Below are positions 1-11,320 of a stretch of 64,000 nt of DNA, one piece after another. The stretch comes from Benincasa hispida (lineage: Eukaryota; Streptophyta; Magnoliopsida; Cucurbitales; Cucurbitaceae). The translations under genes were made by a program, and so were the position numbers. The notes below the pieces were generated by a model. The model made no database searches. It saw nothing but the letters and a program-made list of their open reading frames with translations, and was not told the DNA's origin. Position 1 is the stretch's first letter, and every line of letters starts with the position of its first letter. The DNA lies in assembly GCF_009727055.1 (NCBI RefSeq), contig NC_052359.1, positions 64,080,335 through 64,144,334 of the forward strand, in the 5' to 3' direction.

Positions 1-408
1 GTTCTTTACTTACCCAAGGAGATCTTGTCTAAGGTTGGGGTACTTAAGTTGACGGTTTATGGAACACCTCCTACCTGGAGATCAAACTAGCATCTAAGTC
101 AATAACGCTAGTTACATGAGTATGTGTGAGTGGTATAAGGTAACAAAATTGGTTTATCACTTAGACATCATAGGTTAATCTGAGTATAAGAGTTATACTA
201 GGAAAAATCACTTAGACTTAGGTTGTTTAATTAACCGGAGCATTCCTAAGTAAAGATTTACCCAAAAACAAGTAGAACACTTCAATGAGAGTCTAATAAC
301 ATATAGGATATGTTGTTGGAATACTTCAGTGGAAATTTAATAACGTATATGATATGTTGTTAGAACACTTTAGTGGGAGATTAATAATATATACGATATG
401 TTGTATTT
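1..408. repeat. Dispersed noncoding repeat, copy 1 (partner at 12113-12520)
   Basis: This stretch has no convincing ORF. It aligns over its whole length, with scattered substitutions, to 12113-12520; both start with a run containing TTTACTTACCC and share TAAGGTTGGGGTACTTAAGT. From about 271 it contains three tandem units of 44-47 bp, each with a CACTT(T/C)AGTG-like core followed by ATATGATATGTTGTT. It probably belongs to an LTR or untranslated part of a retrotransposon, because a copia pol gene follows, but I see no LTR termini. Copy relationship is seen directly; element assignment is inference. Confidence 0.6.
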
Positions 409-845
409 TAGCTCTCGCATCCCTAAAAGTTCACATCAAGATTCATGCTTCGCTTCCTGTCACCCTGGAAGTGTTTACATGAATCAAGGTCAAGGTGAAT
501 ATGTGAAGCTATTCACAGTAAAATCAAATATACAATGTTTTTATTTTAATTCTCATGTCCCTAGAGACTTCACACCATGAGATTCATACGACGTATCGTG
601 TCACCCTGGAAGTGACCTCCATTCGGAAAGTGTTTGCATGAATCAAGATCAAGGTGAATAGGGGGAAGTTGTTCATTATAAAATCAAATATGTGATATAT
701 TCATTTCAACTCACACGTCCCTAGAAAGTTCACATCGTGAGATTCATACGACACTTCGTGTCACCCTGAAAATGACCTCCATTCGGAAAGTATTTGTATG
801 GATGAAGATCAAGGAGAATGGCGGAAGTAGTTCATAGTAGGTGGG
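409..845. repeat. Three tandem units of about 130-160 bp
   Basis: Units start near 409, 551 and 711. Each has a TCCCTA(A/G)A-GTTCACA start, GATTCAT, a TGTCACCCTG(G/A)AA core, GAATCAAG(G/A)TCAAGGTGAAT and a GTTCA(T/C)-TA stretch. The first unit is shortened in the middle. No coding potential is evident. The remainder to 1377 (846-1377) is noncoding with no feature I can support. Confidence 0.6.
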
Positions 846-1377
846 TGAAGGATATGTGTCAACATGTTCTGTGGTCTCTTCCATTGATTTGGACCGTGAG
901 ATTCCTATGTTGCACCTGCTGGTTAGCTTTAAGCTACCCTTGCTAGTCGTTTAACGACGGCTATCCCCTCGGAGGGTTGTAACATAGGATTCGGAACAAC
1001 TCAAACTTCAGAAATGGATAGGATTTCTTAGGTATCCCAACTTTGACTCTCCAATTCGGTAGCATCGTTGGGGATGTTAATCTCTGAGATCTAAAAATGG
1101 AGGGTTACACTTATAGAATTACTAAGTGTTAGTAAGTTCTTAACCAAAAACGGTAGCTAAATGACTATCAGAATATGAGTAATTCTGGAGATAGTATTTA
1201 GTCAAGAATGTCTTGCTTTAGCAAAAGAGTATTTGACTACCCCTCGGTAGCACTTATTTTGACTCACTATAGTATCGTTGCAAATATAATAATGAAATTT
1301 GGGTACATTATTAAGTTTCTAAAATTTGATTGGGTTTAGAAGCAATTCACTAATTCGAATTTGTTTATAATTTCAGC

Positions 1378-3681
1378 ATGTTGAATTCTTCAAATTTACT
1401 CGCGTTCGACACTTTTAACAGTAAATCAATATGGAAATTGAATATATAAGCAGTTGATGATTTAGACTATGTTTTAATAGAGGAATTTCCTCTATCTCCT
1501 AACTCTGCTGCTTACCAGAAAGCACAACAAAGTAAATATGATTTACTTTTCATTGAGACGTGCTTGGTGGAAAATGATAAGTTAACCTGGATAATGGATT
1601 CAGGAGCCGCTAATCATATCTATACTTTTGCTTAGGAAACTAGTTCCTAGAGACAACTTACAGAAGGTGAAGCAACCTTTAAGGTAGGGACTGGGGAGGT
1701 TGTTTCGGCTAAAGCAGTGGGAGATATATAGTTATTTATTGGAGATAGATACATTTTACTTGAAAATGTTTATTACATTCCTTCTATGAAAAAGAATTTA
1801 ATTTCTATCTCATGTTCTCTAGAACAAAAATATAAAGTTTCTTTTGAATATAATGAAATTTTCATTATCTCAAAAGGTAATATAGTATGTTCTGCAAATC
1901 TAGAGAATAACTTATACGTATTAAAACCAACTGAGGCAAAAGAGTTGGTACATTCAGACCTTTGTGATTCAATGAATGTTAAAGCGAGAGGAGGTATGAT
2001 TATTTCACCAGCTTCATCGATAATTATTCAAGGTANATAATGAAATTTTCATTATCTCAAAAGGTAATATAGTATGTTCTGCAAATCTAGAGAATAACTT
2101 ATACGTATTAAAACCAACTGAGGCAAAAGCCGTTTTAAATATAGAGATGTTTAAAACAGCTGAAACTCAAAATAAGTAACGAAAATTTCTCCAAATGCCT
2201 ATCTTTGGCACCTAAGACTAGGTCACATTAATCTCAATAAGATTGGGGATTGGTTAGGAGTGGACTTCTAGACCAGTTAAAAGATAGCTCTTTACCGCCA
2301 TGTGAATCTTGTCTTAAGGGTAAGAGGACCAAAAGATCTTTTACTGGAAAAGGTCTTAGAGCCAAAGAACCCTTAGAGTTGGTACATTCAGACCTTTGTG
2401 ATTCAATGAATGTTAAAGCGAGAGGAGGTATGATTATTTCACCAGCTTCATCGATAATTATTCAAGGTATGGCTACATTTACCTAATGCATCATAAGTAT
2501 GATACACTTGAAAAGTTCAAGGAATATAAGGCAGAGGTGAGAACTAATTAGGTAAAAATATTAAAATACTTCGATCAGATCGAGATGGTGAATACATAAA
2601 CTTAAAATCCAGGACTATTTGATAGATACAGTATTCAAGCACAACTCATAACACTTGGCACACCTCAACAAAATGGTGTTGCAGAAAGGAGAAACAGAAC
2701 CCAGTTGGACATGGTTGATTCTATGATAAGTTATGCTTAGTTGCCAAGTTCTTTTTAGGGTCACGCAGTAGGGATTGTGATGTATATATTGAACATGGTT
2801 CCCTCGAAAAGTTTTTCAAAAACACCTTACGATTTATAGAGATGACGTAAAGATCGTTTACGCCACTTCAGGATTTGGGGCTGTCCAACACATGTGTTGG
2901 TACAAAACCCAAAGAAGCTGGAACAAAGTATGCCTATTTGTAGGCTATCCCAAAGAGACAAAAGGTGGTTATTTTTATGATCCTCAGGAAGATAAAGTAT
3001 TTGTGTCGACAAATGCATCATTTCTAGAGGAATACCACATTAAAAATCATCAACCTCGCAGTAAGCTAGTCTTAAGTGAGATAACTAGAGAAACTACAGA
3101 TATATCAACAAGAGTTGTTGATCAGTAGGTCCTTCAACAAGAATTATTGATGAAACTGGTATTTCACATCCTTATCAAGAGTTAAGAATGCCTCGACAAA
3201 GTGGGAGGGTTGTGCAACAGCCTGACTGGTACATGGGTTTAACTGAAACTCAGGTCGTCGTACCTAATGATGGCTTAGAGGATTCATTGACTTTTAAACA
3301 ATCAATGAGTGATGTGGATAAAGATAAATGGATAAAAGTCATGGACCTCGAAATGGAGTCAATGTACTTTAATTCAGTCTGGAATCTTATAGATCAACCA
3401 AAAAGCGTAAAACCCATTGGTTGCAAATGGATTTACAAGAGAAAACGAGACCAAGCTTGTGAAGTACAGACCTACAAAGCTAGACTCGTGGCAAAAGGGT
3501 TTTCCTAAAGAGAGAGGGTGGACTATGAAGAAACGTTCTCTCCAGTTGTCATGATCAAGTCTATTTGAATACTCTTGTTCATTGCCACTTTTTATGATTA
3601 TGAAATCTGACAAATGGATGTCAAGACAACTTTTTTGAATGGCTATCTTGAAGAGAGTATCTATATGTCTCAACCAGAGGT
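1378..3681 (+). pseudogene. Ty1/copia gag-pol remnant (gag N-terminus, protease, integrase, start of reverse transcriptase)
   Basis: A short gag start (1378-about 1515) runs almost directly into a protease segment at about 1590 with the catalytic DSG motif (IMDSGAANH). The gag-pre-integrase region follows at about 1786-2330 (LPPCESCLKGK), then integrase (SRYGYIYLMHHKYD, GTPQQNGVAERRNR near 2655-2700), a GYPKETKGGYFYDPQ segment near 2945, and the reverse transcriptase start (KPIGCKWIYKRKRD near 3412, then DVKT-FLNG near 3620). Many in-frame stops and frameshifts break the polyprotein, so it is dead. RT is cut at 3681 where an LTR-like sequence begins. The polymerase order PR-INT-RT identifies copia. 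The text is very like cucurbit gag/pol proteins (from memory, not searched). Part of 1850-2469 is affected by a suspect duplication around an N. Confidence 0.85.
1850..2469. other. Duplicated blocks around ambiguous base N at 2036 (A-B-N-A-C-B)
   Basis: Block A 1850-1942 recurs at 2037-2129. Block B 1941-2035 recurs at 2375-2469. The single N at 2036 separates the first A-B from the second A. Between the second A and B lies 245 bp (2130-2374) that encodes expected copia pol sequence. A and B overlap by 2 bp (AG) in the short version. The long version is the one that makes biological sense, so the first A-B is probably a false contig end or a deleted haplotype joined to the true sequence. Confidence 0.8.
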
Positions 3682-4060
3682 GTAACACCCCGAAAATTTG
3701 TTCTTAATATAATTTCAATATCTTCTAATATTTGAGGACATTTTTGGAATTTTGGAAATTCAATTTTGATTATTGAGATGTTATCTTGGGGAATTGTTTT
3801 AAATTTGAAATTTGGATTGTTTTTTTAAAAAAAGAAAGGGAATGAAGATTTGAATATATATATATAATTATGTGTGGTTTTAAAGAATAAAATAAGATAA
3901 ATAAAATAAAATAACTAATTATTTTATTTTAAGTTATTATATTTTTATTTTAAGTTATTATTTTTATATATAAAACAAAAGAAACCCCCTTCGTGAAAAG
4001 CTACAGGGATGAAACCCGCACCCCGTTGAACCCTCACGCTGCCACTTCCCTCACGCCGTC
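3682..4060 (+). mobile_element. LTR fragment beginning TGTAACACCCC, probably Ty3/gypsy
   Basis: The copia RT frame stops at 3681 and TGTAACACCCCGAAAATTTG begins. TGTAAC...ACCCC is a common start of plant gypsy LTRs, and an LTR end with the complementary GGGTCGTTACA is seen at 28633. AT-rich sequence follows, and the fragment ends where another LTR (TGTTTGGGG) starts at 4061. No second terminus is visible here, so only the left boundary is well supported. Confidence 0.5.
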
Positions 4061-5735
4061 TGTTTGGGGTTAATGCCCTAAATCTCGTAAGGTTTCTATA
4101 GTTTGTAAACCTTGTATGAACAAACATTTTCTGTGATTAATATATATTTGATTCATATATTTCACTTCGTCTATGAAATATATGATATTTAGTTGCATTA
4201 ACACAACCAATTAAGCTACATCCAAGGTTATCGTTGTAACTTAAACATGTATGTGAAGACATATAGGTGGATCATGTTTAAGTGATTAACCTAAATGGTC
4301 TGTAGTATACTAGATAGTTGAGTACCTTATCCTGGTGACACTACGAGTATGGCCCACTTTGTAGGTGTTACACGTGTTTGTAAAGTGCTACAAAAATGAT
4401 CTGATCTTGATCATTCATGTAATAGACATGCGAGCGGGGATATACTATACAAAGAACTTTGCATAAGACCGGATCACGAACAGTGTTTAGTCTCATTAAA
4501 TAACACCGTTCATATAAGAGACTTTCATTTTCACTAGGATGACCATAAGTACCATTATCTATGGGTGAAAGTGGCCTAGATCGCCGATTCAACAAGCCTA
4601 CCATTTTTTAGAGATTTTTCTTTCTTAGGGAGCTAGGAACACAGCTACACAAGCAGGATAAATAGATAAATTGCTCCAAGGCTGAGTCCGGGTCTATGTG
4701 GCATCATACCCTTTCCTGGCCCGAGAGGGTTTAGTCATTGTAGGACTATGATCCTATTGTTTATTAGAGGGAATCAGTGGTAACTTAAGGAATTTAGATG
4801 TAACTACAGGGGCAAAACGGTAATTTACCCAACTGTAACTTTACGAGCCAATTTGTGAATGTCATCATACTGTTGATTGGTTTATCTATTGGACACAGAA
4901 ATATATCTGTAGTGCGAAGAGTGCAGCTGTCGGTCTTTTAGTGGAGTGTTCGACAGCTAACGGATGGTGGATAATGTGATTAAAGAGTTTAATCAATGAT
5001 TCACGTACCGTTGGACCTTCAAGCTACAGGTCCATAAGGTCCCCTTGGTAGTTCAATAGATTTAGTTGAGAATCAGTTTTTGGGTTAATTTGAAATGTTC
5101 AAATTAATAAAAGGGAGTTTAATTATATATGATATAATTTAATTAATTCAATTATATATGATACAATTGACATAATATATTTGGTACATTATTGTTCAAT
5201 TGAAGGAACTAATATTTGAATATGATTCAAATATATTATTTATGTATAAGATTCATAGTTGTTAAATTTAATATAATATGATTTATATTAAATGCCATAA
5301 AATAGACAAAAAGAACTATGGTTTATATATTGTATATGATGCAATATTAAAACTATAGGTTATGAATATAATATGATAAGTTGATTATCATATTTATTTA
5401 TAATTATTAATTATTTGATAATTAATTCCCTTTTTCTCTCTAACCACCTTAGTGAGAAGTTATTTAGTTTTTGTGGAAAAATGGAATAAATAGAAGTATT
5501 ATTTTTATTATTCGAGATCCGAGGCACACGATTAGCAAGTCTTCTACACGATTTCCTTGAGAGACTATACGATCAACTTAGAAAGTCTATGCGATAGACT
5601 TGATCCCCTACACGATTGAACGAAACTCTATGCGATATTGCTTTCCTTCTTCAATCGTCTTCCTCCTCCAAATTACAAACTCTCTCCTAACTAAAATAGC
5701 CAAATCCCACAACCCTCATCTAAACTAAATACAAT
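4061..5735 (+). mobile_element. Truncated LTR, copia-associated 2.1-kb family (copy 1)
   Basis: It starts TGTTTGGGGTTAATGCCCTA and aligns with 25101-27437 and 42586-44662, as well as with the inverted copy at about 35985-36994 plus 46599-46903. Shared landmarks are GGTGGATCATG, ACTGTTGATTGGTT near 4870, TGGTAGTTCAATAGATT near 5047 and AACTATAGGTTAT near 5350. The 3' part is missing: the sequence passes into gypsy integrase by about 5735. Full-length members are about 2.08-2.11 kb, so about 0.4 kb is lost. Confidence 0.7.
5512..5650. repeat. CGAT motif phased at 20-23 bp within LTR copy 1
   Basis: ACGAT or GCGAT recurs at intervals of about 20-23 bp through this stretch, with unrelated spacers. 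The same position in the two longer LTR copies holds comparable runs (26780-26999 and 44030-44190), where the core is more often AAACGATCG. Confidence 0.55.
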
Positions 5736-5741
5736 GTCAGG

Positions 5742-6381
5742 CACAAAATTGCTACCGCATATCACCCTCAAACCAACGGTCAAGCAGAAGTATCCAATCG
5801 GGAAATAAAAGCAATATTGGAAAAGGTAGTCAACGCATCGTAGGAGAATTGGACACAAAGGTTAGACGAAGCAATTTGGGCCAACAGAACTGCCTAAAAA
5901 CTCCAGTAGGTATGTCTTCATACTCTTTGGTATTTGGAAAAGCCTGTCACTTACTCTTGGAGTTGGAGTACAAAGCTTTTTGGGTAGTGAAAAAGTTGAA
6001 CTTGAACCCAGAAGCTGCGGGCGAACAACGTAAGCTTCAGCTCAATGAGCTTGATAAATGGTGGCTGAACACATACGAAAATAGAAAAATCGACAAGGAA
6101 AAGGCTAAACGTTGGTATGACCAATGCATCAGTAAGAAAGAATTTTCTATTGGACAAAAAGTCTTATTATTCAACTCACGTTTGCGTTTGTTTCAAGGAA
6201 AGTTGAAATCTAGGTGGTCAGGACCTTTTATTATTAAAACAATCTTTCCACATTGAGTTGTTGAACTAACACGAGAAGATGGCACTAATGCGTTCAAAGT
6301 GAATGGGCAAAGGGTGAAGCCTTACTTTGAAGGAAGTATACAACGACAGAAGTCATCTCTCAAGTTACACGAAGCCAACTG
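5742..6381 (+). pseudogene. Ty3/gypsy (Athila/Tat-like) integrase C-terminal half, broken
   Basis: Reading from 5742 gives the integrase core motif [18 protein letters not shown]. There is a stop at 5841 and a 1-base loss near 5895; the reading then continues in the frame of 5849-6256. That part contains LVFGKACHLLLELEYKAFW, a QLNELDKWW helix and the C-terminal GQKVLLFNSRLRLFQGKLKS-RWSGPF segment typical of Athila/Tat integrases. A TGA at 6254 interrupts the tail, which continues in frame to 6381 (KVNGQRVKPYF). The 5' part of this element (gag, RT, RNase H, 5' LTR) is absent; an LTR fragment abuts it. Integrase would insert element cDNA into host DNA; this copy cannot. Confidence 0.85.
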
Positions 6382-7114
6382 AGGATCACGTCGGAGTTGC
6401 CCTGTGTTTAAACAGGCACATATTCCAGGGACACTTCCTTTACACCAACTCTATTGCATTCTATATTCTATGTTTGCTTTGTTTGTGTTATTTTTTACTT
6501 TGTGTTATTCTTTGCTTTGATTTATGGTTATTTGCTGAATTTATGCATTAGAAAAGTTTTTGAATGTGTGTTAAATAAACTTGAAGAAGTTTAGGGTAGA
6601 AAAAGGGATAGGATTCTGATGCATTGGATTTAAGCCAACGCATAAACCAACCATCATAAGAAAGGACTTCCCTCAAAGACATAAAGCACTCAATTGCTTG
6701 GAAACCCTAGGTGCGTCCTTTCATCTGTGCCATTAATGACGATGTCAGACGCCGCCTGACTTCGCTTCACATTCCCCTTGTAGACTATAAAAGGCAACCT
6801 CCAATGCTATCTTTTTCTTTCTTTACTCTCATTCTTTCTTCCTGAAATCTCTTGCTATTGCTCGAACTTTCAAAGCCCTCGTCATTCGTTCGAACCAGAC
6901 ATTTCAGTCAGCACTCCGGTCGTCTACCTCAGCCACGATGCAGATGCTTCAGATAGCCAAAACCACCCTCGTCGTTCGTCCGAACCAGACATTTCAGTCA
7001 GCACTCCGGTCGTCTCCCTCATCCATGATGTCAGATGCTTCAGATAGCTAAAACCAATCGCTAAGCTTCGAAGGTGATTCACCGGTAAGCTCCTTCTTCT
7101 CTTCTTCTGTTTCA
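6382..7114 (+). other. Noncoding spacer between integrase and extra ORF of the gypsy element
   Basis: No supported gene. A GTCGTTCG-TCCGAACCAGACATTTCAG-like block occurs twice (about 6880-6935 and 6970-7025), giving a near-exact direct repeat of about 60-70 bp with the CATTTCAGTCAGCACTCCGG core. Spacers of this kind between pol and an additional ORF are usual in Athila/Tat elements. Confidence 0.45.
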
Positions 7115-9545
7115 ATGTCGCCTCCCCCATCCCCTCACCTAGCCTCGAAAGCCCCTTTTCTGACTAAATCTTGGCGTGACAGTTCATCCTTCATCTCTCG
7201 AAAACTATCTCGATCGGAACCCTCTAAAACCATCCAAAAACCTCAACCCAATAAAACCACTCAAAGACCTAAATCCTTCGAAACCTCCCAAAAACCTAAA
7301 ACCTCCACCAAACCTAAACCTAAAACCCCTACCAAACCGATGCGGCAGGCTATAGCTAGGCGTCCTTCAACCTTTGTGTCTGTCGCCAATCCTTACAAAT
7401 AGCCCACACCACCACCAGTTATACCAAACATCAGTCCCGTGGTTGCGACGCATGACCCTACCCAGCTCACCTTCGCACCACTCCATCACTTGCCATGCAT
7501 CCCATTGGCCCTCTTTCCATCCAACCTTTAGCCCCAATTTTCCCCATCAAAATGGAACCATCAAGCCAACCCATTCAACCAACCCCACCCATTATCATAT
7601 CATCCCCTAGGTCGCTGCAAACCCTATTTGGCACCCCACCGACCACACCACCTAAACCAAGCTCTGACAGTTCTGCATCAGAGCACGATATTGCTGATCC
7701 TGCGGAGTTGGCTTGAAGGGACGAGTAGGAACTCTTTGAGGCAATTTTAGCAAGCCTAAAACAAGGAAAATTCGATGTGGATCAAGTGATGCGTTCTGAC
7801 ACAACCGAAGTTGAGGATAAGGTGGAGCAATACGCAATCATGCTCGAAGCTGAGTTAGAAGAAGAAGAAAACGAAGAGAGAGAAAGGGAGGTTAGCCCAG
7901 ACACATCACAACCTCAACAAACCAATGTGGATGAAGGGCCATCAAAAAGAAAAAGAAAGTTGATTTTGGAGGATGATGAAGAAGAGCGTTCTACACTTGG
8001 ACCTGAAGATGCAACGCATGAGGCTAGCTCTGACTTAAGAACCATGGAAAGGGAATTGGAGAGGTATAGACCAACGCGTCAAGGGCAAAGAAAGTCCCCC
8101 CTTCAAAGAGAATTAGAAAATGAGCTAAGGAAGCTCAGGCGAGAAGCCAGAGCGCATGAAGCGGGGAAACGCAAGGTGATAGCCACGTCACCTAGGAAGA
8201 ATAAGGGGAGGAAGCGTCAGTTCAACGACATCCTTACAGAGAAAGGCTTCTCCCCTGAACGTAGCCCATTGCCTGCTTATATAATAGACACTGTGGATGC
8301 AATGGGTTGGCGTCAACTTTGCGTTGGACCTACAAGAATTCGACCCAACCTTGTCAGCCGATTCTACAGTAGTAAGTTTTATCAATAGAAGATTGTAGAT
8401 GATATCTTAGTGCGCTTCTTTGCAAATAGAATCAACAAAGTGTTCAACATAGAGAGCAATACAAATGCATAAGGGAATAGCATTTGGAGTAACCAACTCC
8501 CAGTTATTTAGAAGATGCATTAAGAGTAGTGGCCAAACCTAGAAGCAATTGGAAAATTTCAAGAACTAGAGTGATGATTTTAGCTTCCGGGAACCTCACA
8601 CCGGACGCAAACCTATGGTTATATTTTATTAAGAAGCATATCATGCCAACAATACATGATGAAACGGTTTCAAGAGAATGCATCTTGGCCATCTACTGCA
8701 TCAGAATGCATCTTGGCCATCTACTGCATCATGTAACACATCCCCTTGGAGATAGGGAAGATAAACGCATCCCTCTGGAGGATGAGTATGAGGAGATTGA
8801 TGGTCTCATGGACATCAAATTAATCAGGCGTTTACTTCACAGTTCGCTAAATCAGCCTACCCTACATCCTAAAACTGCGGCAGCAAGACCTCACTCCTCC
8901 CAACGCGCCCCCAAAAAAAGACACGTCCAGATTGTTGAACACAACGATGATGCTTCTGAAAATGAACAAGGATTTGAAGTGGAGAATGCGTTGACAGAAG
9001 AAAATGTGTGGTCAGACTTGAACCCGCCTCTTCCAAACTCACCCCTGGCCTCACAAAATGACAAGATTTTTGATCTGACACATCATGATGACACCAACTT
9101 AGATCAAGAAATCCTCAGTCCTCTTCCTTCTCCTTTACCATCTCAAATTCCAACCTTCATCCCTCCTTCAACTATCTTTAAATCAACTGGGTTAGGGAAA
9201 CGTTACGCAAGAAACTCAGAATACCCAATTAGAAGAACTGAAGAACCAACCCCACCTCCAGCAAGTGCCAATCTTGATGAGTTGAAGGCATTCATTAGCG
9301 ATCAACTCAGACCACTGGTTGTGTCCATAGAAACACTTCAGCGTCAAAATATGGTTCTAAGGGACTACATGCAACAGTACACAAGAAGAATGTTGGACTG
9401 GTTCGTCTTTACAATGCAATACATCAACCAGGTCTTAATAGGGATGTTTGCTCTGCCACCTCTACTTGCCCATCTGATGAACCATCTGCGCTTCATGGAT
9501 GAAGACCCTATAGATGAACGTAGGGATGATGCACCAGCACAGTGA
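7115..9545 (+). pseudogene. Extra gypsy-borne ORF with plant transposon protein domain (PF20167-like), broken
   Basis: Open segments 7115-7402, 7495-7716, 7777-8388 and 8529-9545 read as one interrupted protein. The N-terminal part is Pro/Ser/Thr rich. An acidic and basic low-complexity stretch (EAELEEEENEEREREV at about 7845) follows, then KGFSPERSPLPAYIIDTV, then the domain core with LASGNLTPDANLWLYFIKKH and a TIHDETVSRECILAIYCI segment (8575-8700). The C-terminus has LDELKAFISDQLRPLVVSIE followed by a short hydrophobic stretch. Two stops near 7714-7730, one at 8386 and several between 8460 and 8525 break it. The domain is known from extra ORFs of plant gypsy elements; its function is not established. 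It lies downstream of integrase on the same strand, as in elements with an env-like position ORF. Confidence 0.65.
8680..8734 (+). repeat. 27-bp tandem duplication inside the extra ORF
   Basis: AGAATGCATCTTGGCCATCT-ACTGCATC occurs twice in direct succession. Being 27 bp it keeps the frame and adds nine residues (the repeated protein text is near CILAIYCIRMHLGHLL). It could be replication slippage or an assembly duplication. Confidence 0.75.
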
Positions 9546-10527
9546 AAATTTGGGGGTGTTGGTTATTTTGTCTTTTCCACTGACCTTTTGTAATAGTTTG
9601 TTTTCTTTTTGTTATTCCAAAGCTGGCCTATCAAAGAAATGAATGAAATTCCTATCATTTTTCATCCTTGCATTTGTCTTAAGCATACCTCTTTTTATTT
9701 TTTGGTTATTTTTTTCTTGTCTTGTGCTCTGATTTACCTCAATGATATTACTAATATGAAAAATTTACAAATATACAGTAGGCGTTAAGAAAATCAACCA
9801 AGTCTGAACTTCTCTAAAAATCAAGTACATGCTTTCTTTCTAACACATGCAAGCCCTAACTCAAACCTCCTTTTGAAATTCTCAAAGTCTTTTCGAAATT
9901 TTGTTTCTCTTTTAGCAATGAGGATTTCACTGATCTCCAAAATTTAGGGGTGAGGGAAGTTTGAGTTAAGATGCATTAATCAAATAATTTCAACAAATGA
10001 AAATATTAAAGAGAAGAAGAAACAAAATAGAAGGATGTAATACGCAAACTCCTTAGCCATAGTTAAATACTCGCATGACACCGTGGGGGCAAGCCAAAAT
10101 GAAGTTAAGTCTCCTAGACCAACGCATCCCAAACTCCACTATCTAGCTTAAAGAAATTGTATCATGAAACGCATACATGCTTAGATATGAGTTTAGTTGT
10201 GAAGGGCTCTCACTCGTAGTTGGATGACTCGCATGACACCTGTGGGGGTAAGCCAAAACGAAAGTGTGATACCTGAGATAATGCATGGGTAGTCTAGAAT
10301 TTGTATTTTCTTACCTGCATCTTGTTTAAAAAAGAAAACATACGCATTGCTGCACTGGAAATAAAACATTCTTCCTTTTAGAAAAAAAATCAAACTTGCG
10401 TTACATTTTCAAGACACCAATCTCAAAAGCTTATAAGTTGAATATGATGAGAGGCAAAACTTGCACACTTAAAACAATTGAGAGAACAAGGAATTATTTT
10501 TGGAATGCTCAAGGACGAGCATTGTTC
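9546..10527 (+). other. 3' noncoding region of the gypsy element
   Basis: No gene is supported. A segment with CTCGCATGACACC(T)GTGGGGG-AAGCCAAAA appears at about 10071-10100 and again at about 10231-10260, roughly 160 bp apart, so a degenerate 160-bp repeat is present. The region ends in AAGGACGAGCATTG just before the polypurine tract, a placement also seen in the second gypsy element (GACGAGTAAG near 45101). Confidence 0.5.
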
Positions 10528-11320
10528 AAAATTTGGGGGTGTGATAACTTGTAGAAATACAAGTTATTGTCTCACAAAAGTTGGAACAATTAGGGTTTTT
10601 AATGATAAAATCTCATCATTCTTAGAGAAAATGCATGGAGTTACTCAAACACTACTAGACTTGCACAAAAGAATATTTATTGCTAAAAGTTGCATCACTA
10701 ACACGATTATTGGAGGATTTAAACAAAAATTCTAAGTGCCGCAGGTAAAGCTAACGCATGGGCATGCGTCAGAGGGATTTCAACGCAACAAAGGTTCGTT
10801 GACTTAGGTTGTTTATGTCAAATCACCACTTGCAAGCATGGGCATCTGACTGCGGCATCTGAAAAGTGTTCGAATGTCAGGCGGTTGACCAAGGTATGGA
10901 ATTCAATGTTGTCCCATCATCAAGCTGGTGAAGAGCAATGTCTATAAATAGATGAAATACCACCAGAAGAAGGGTAATCAGCCCATTGTGTATAATTCTG
11001 AAAACAAGAGAGACTTAGAGCTTTGCTACTGCTATAAGAAGAACATAAAGGGAAAAGATCCATCTCCAACGTTGATCAATGAGTGAAGGAAAACTAGTTC
11101 AAGAGAGAACTTTCTTCCATTTCTTCAACAAGTTGGTTGTACACGAATTTAAATTGAGCCAAAGAGGACAAGAGATTGTACTCAACGGCTTGATTCTTTT
11201 CTTTTCATCTCAATTCTACTCTCATCATCTCATTCGATTAAGTATTGACATTATAAAGACAATATGGTTCTTTATGAATTCACATATTTGATAACCTACA
11301 CTTTGCTACTATTTATTTCT
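10528..11320 (+). mobile_element. Polypurine tract and 3' LTR of the gypsy element
   Basis: AAAATTTGGGGGTG (10528-10541) is a plus-strand priming tract immediately followed by the LTR start TGATAACTTGTA at 10542. The LTR begins with a perfect inverted repeat ATAACTTGTA-gaaa-TACAAGTTAT (10544-10567). A TATAAATA promoter box is at about 10942. The right end is uncertain: I see no clean CA with a target-site repeat, and a different sequence type begins near 11320. The matching 5' LTR is not in the window. Confidence 0.7.

Noticed and set aside
3374..3688. 104-codon - strand frame over the copia RT start
   Set aside because: Antisense shadow of the copia pol reading.
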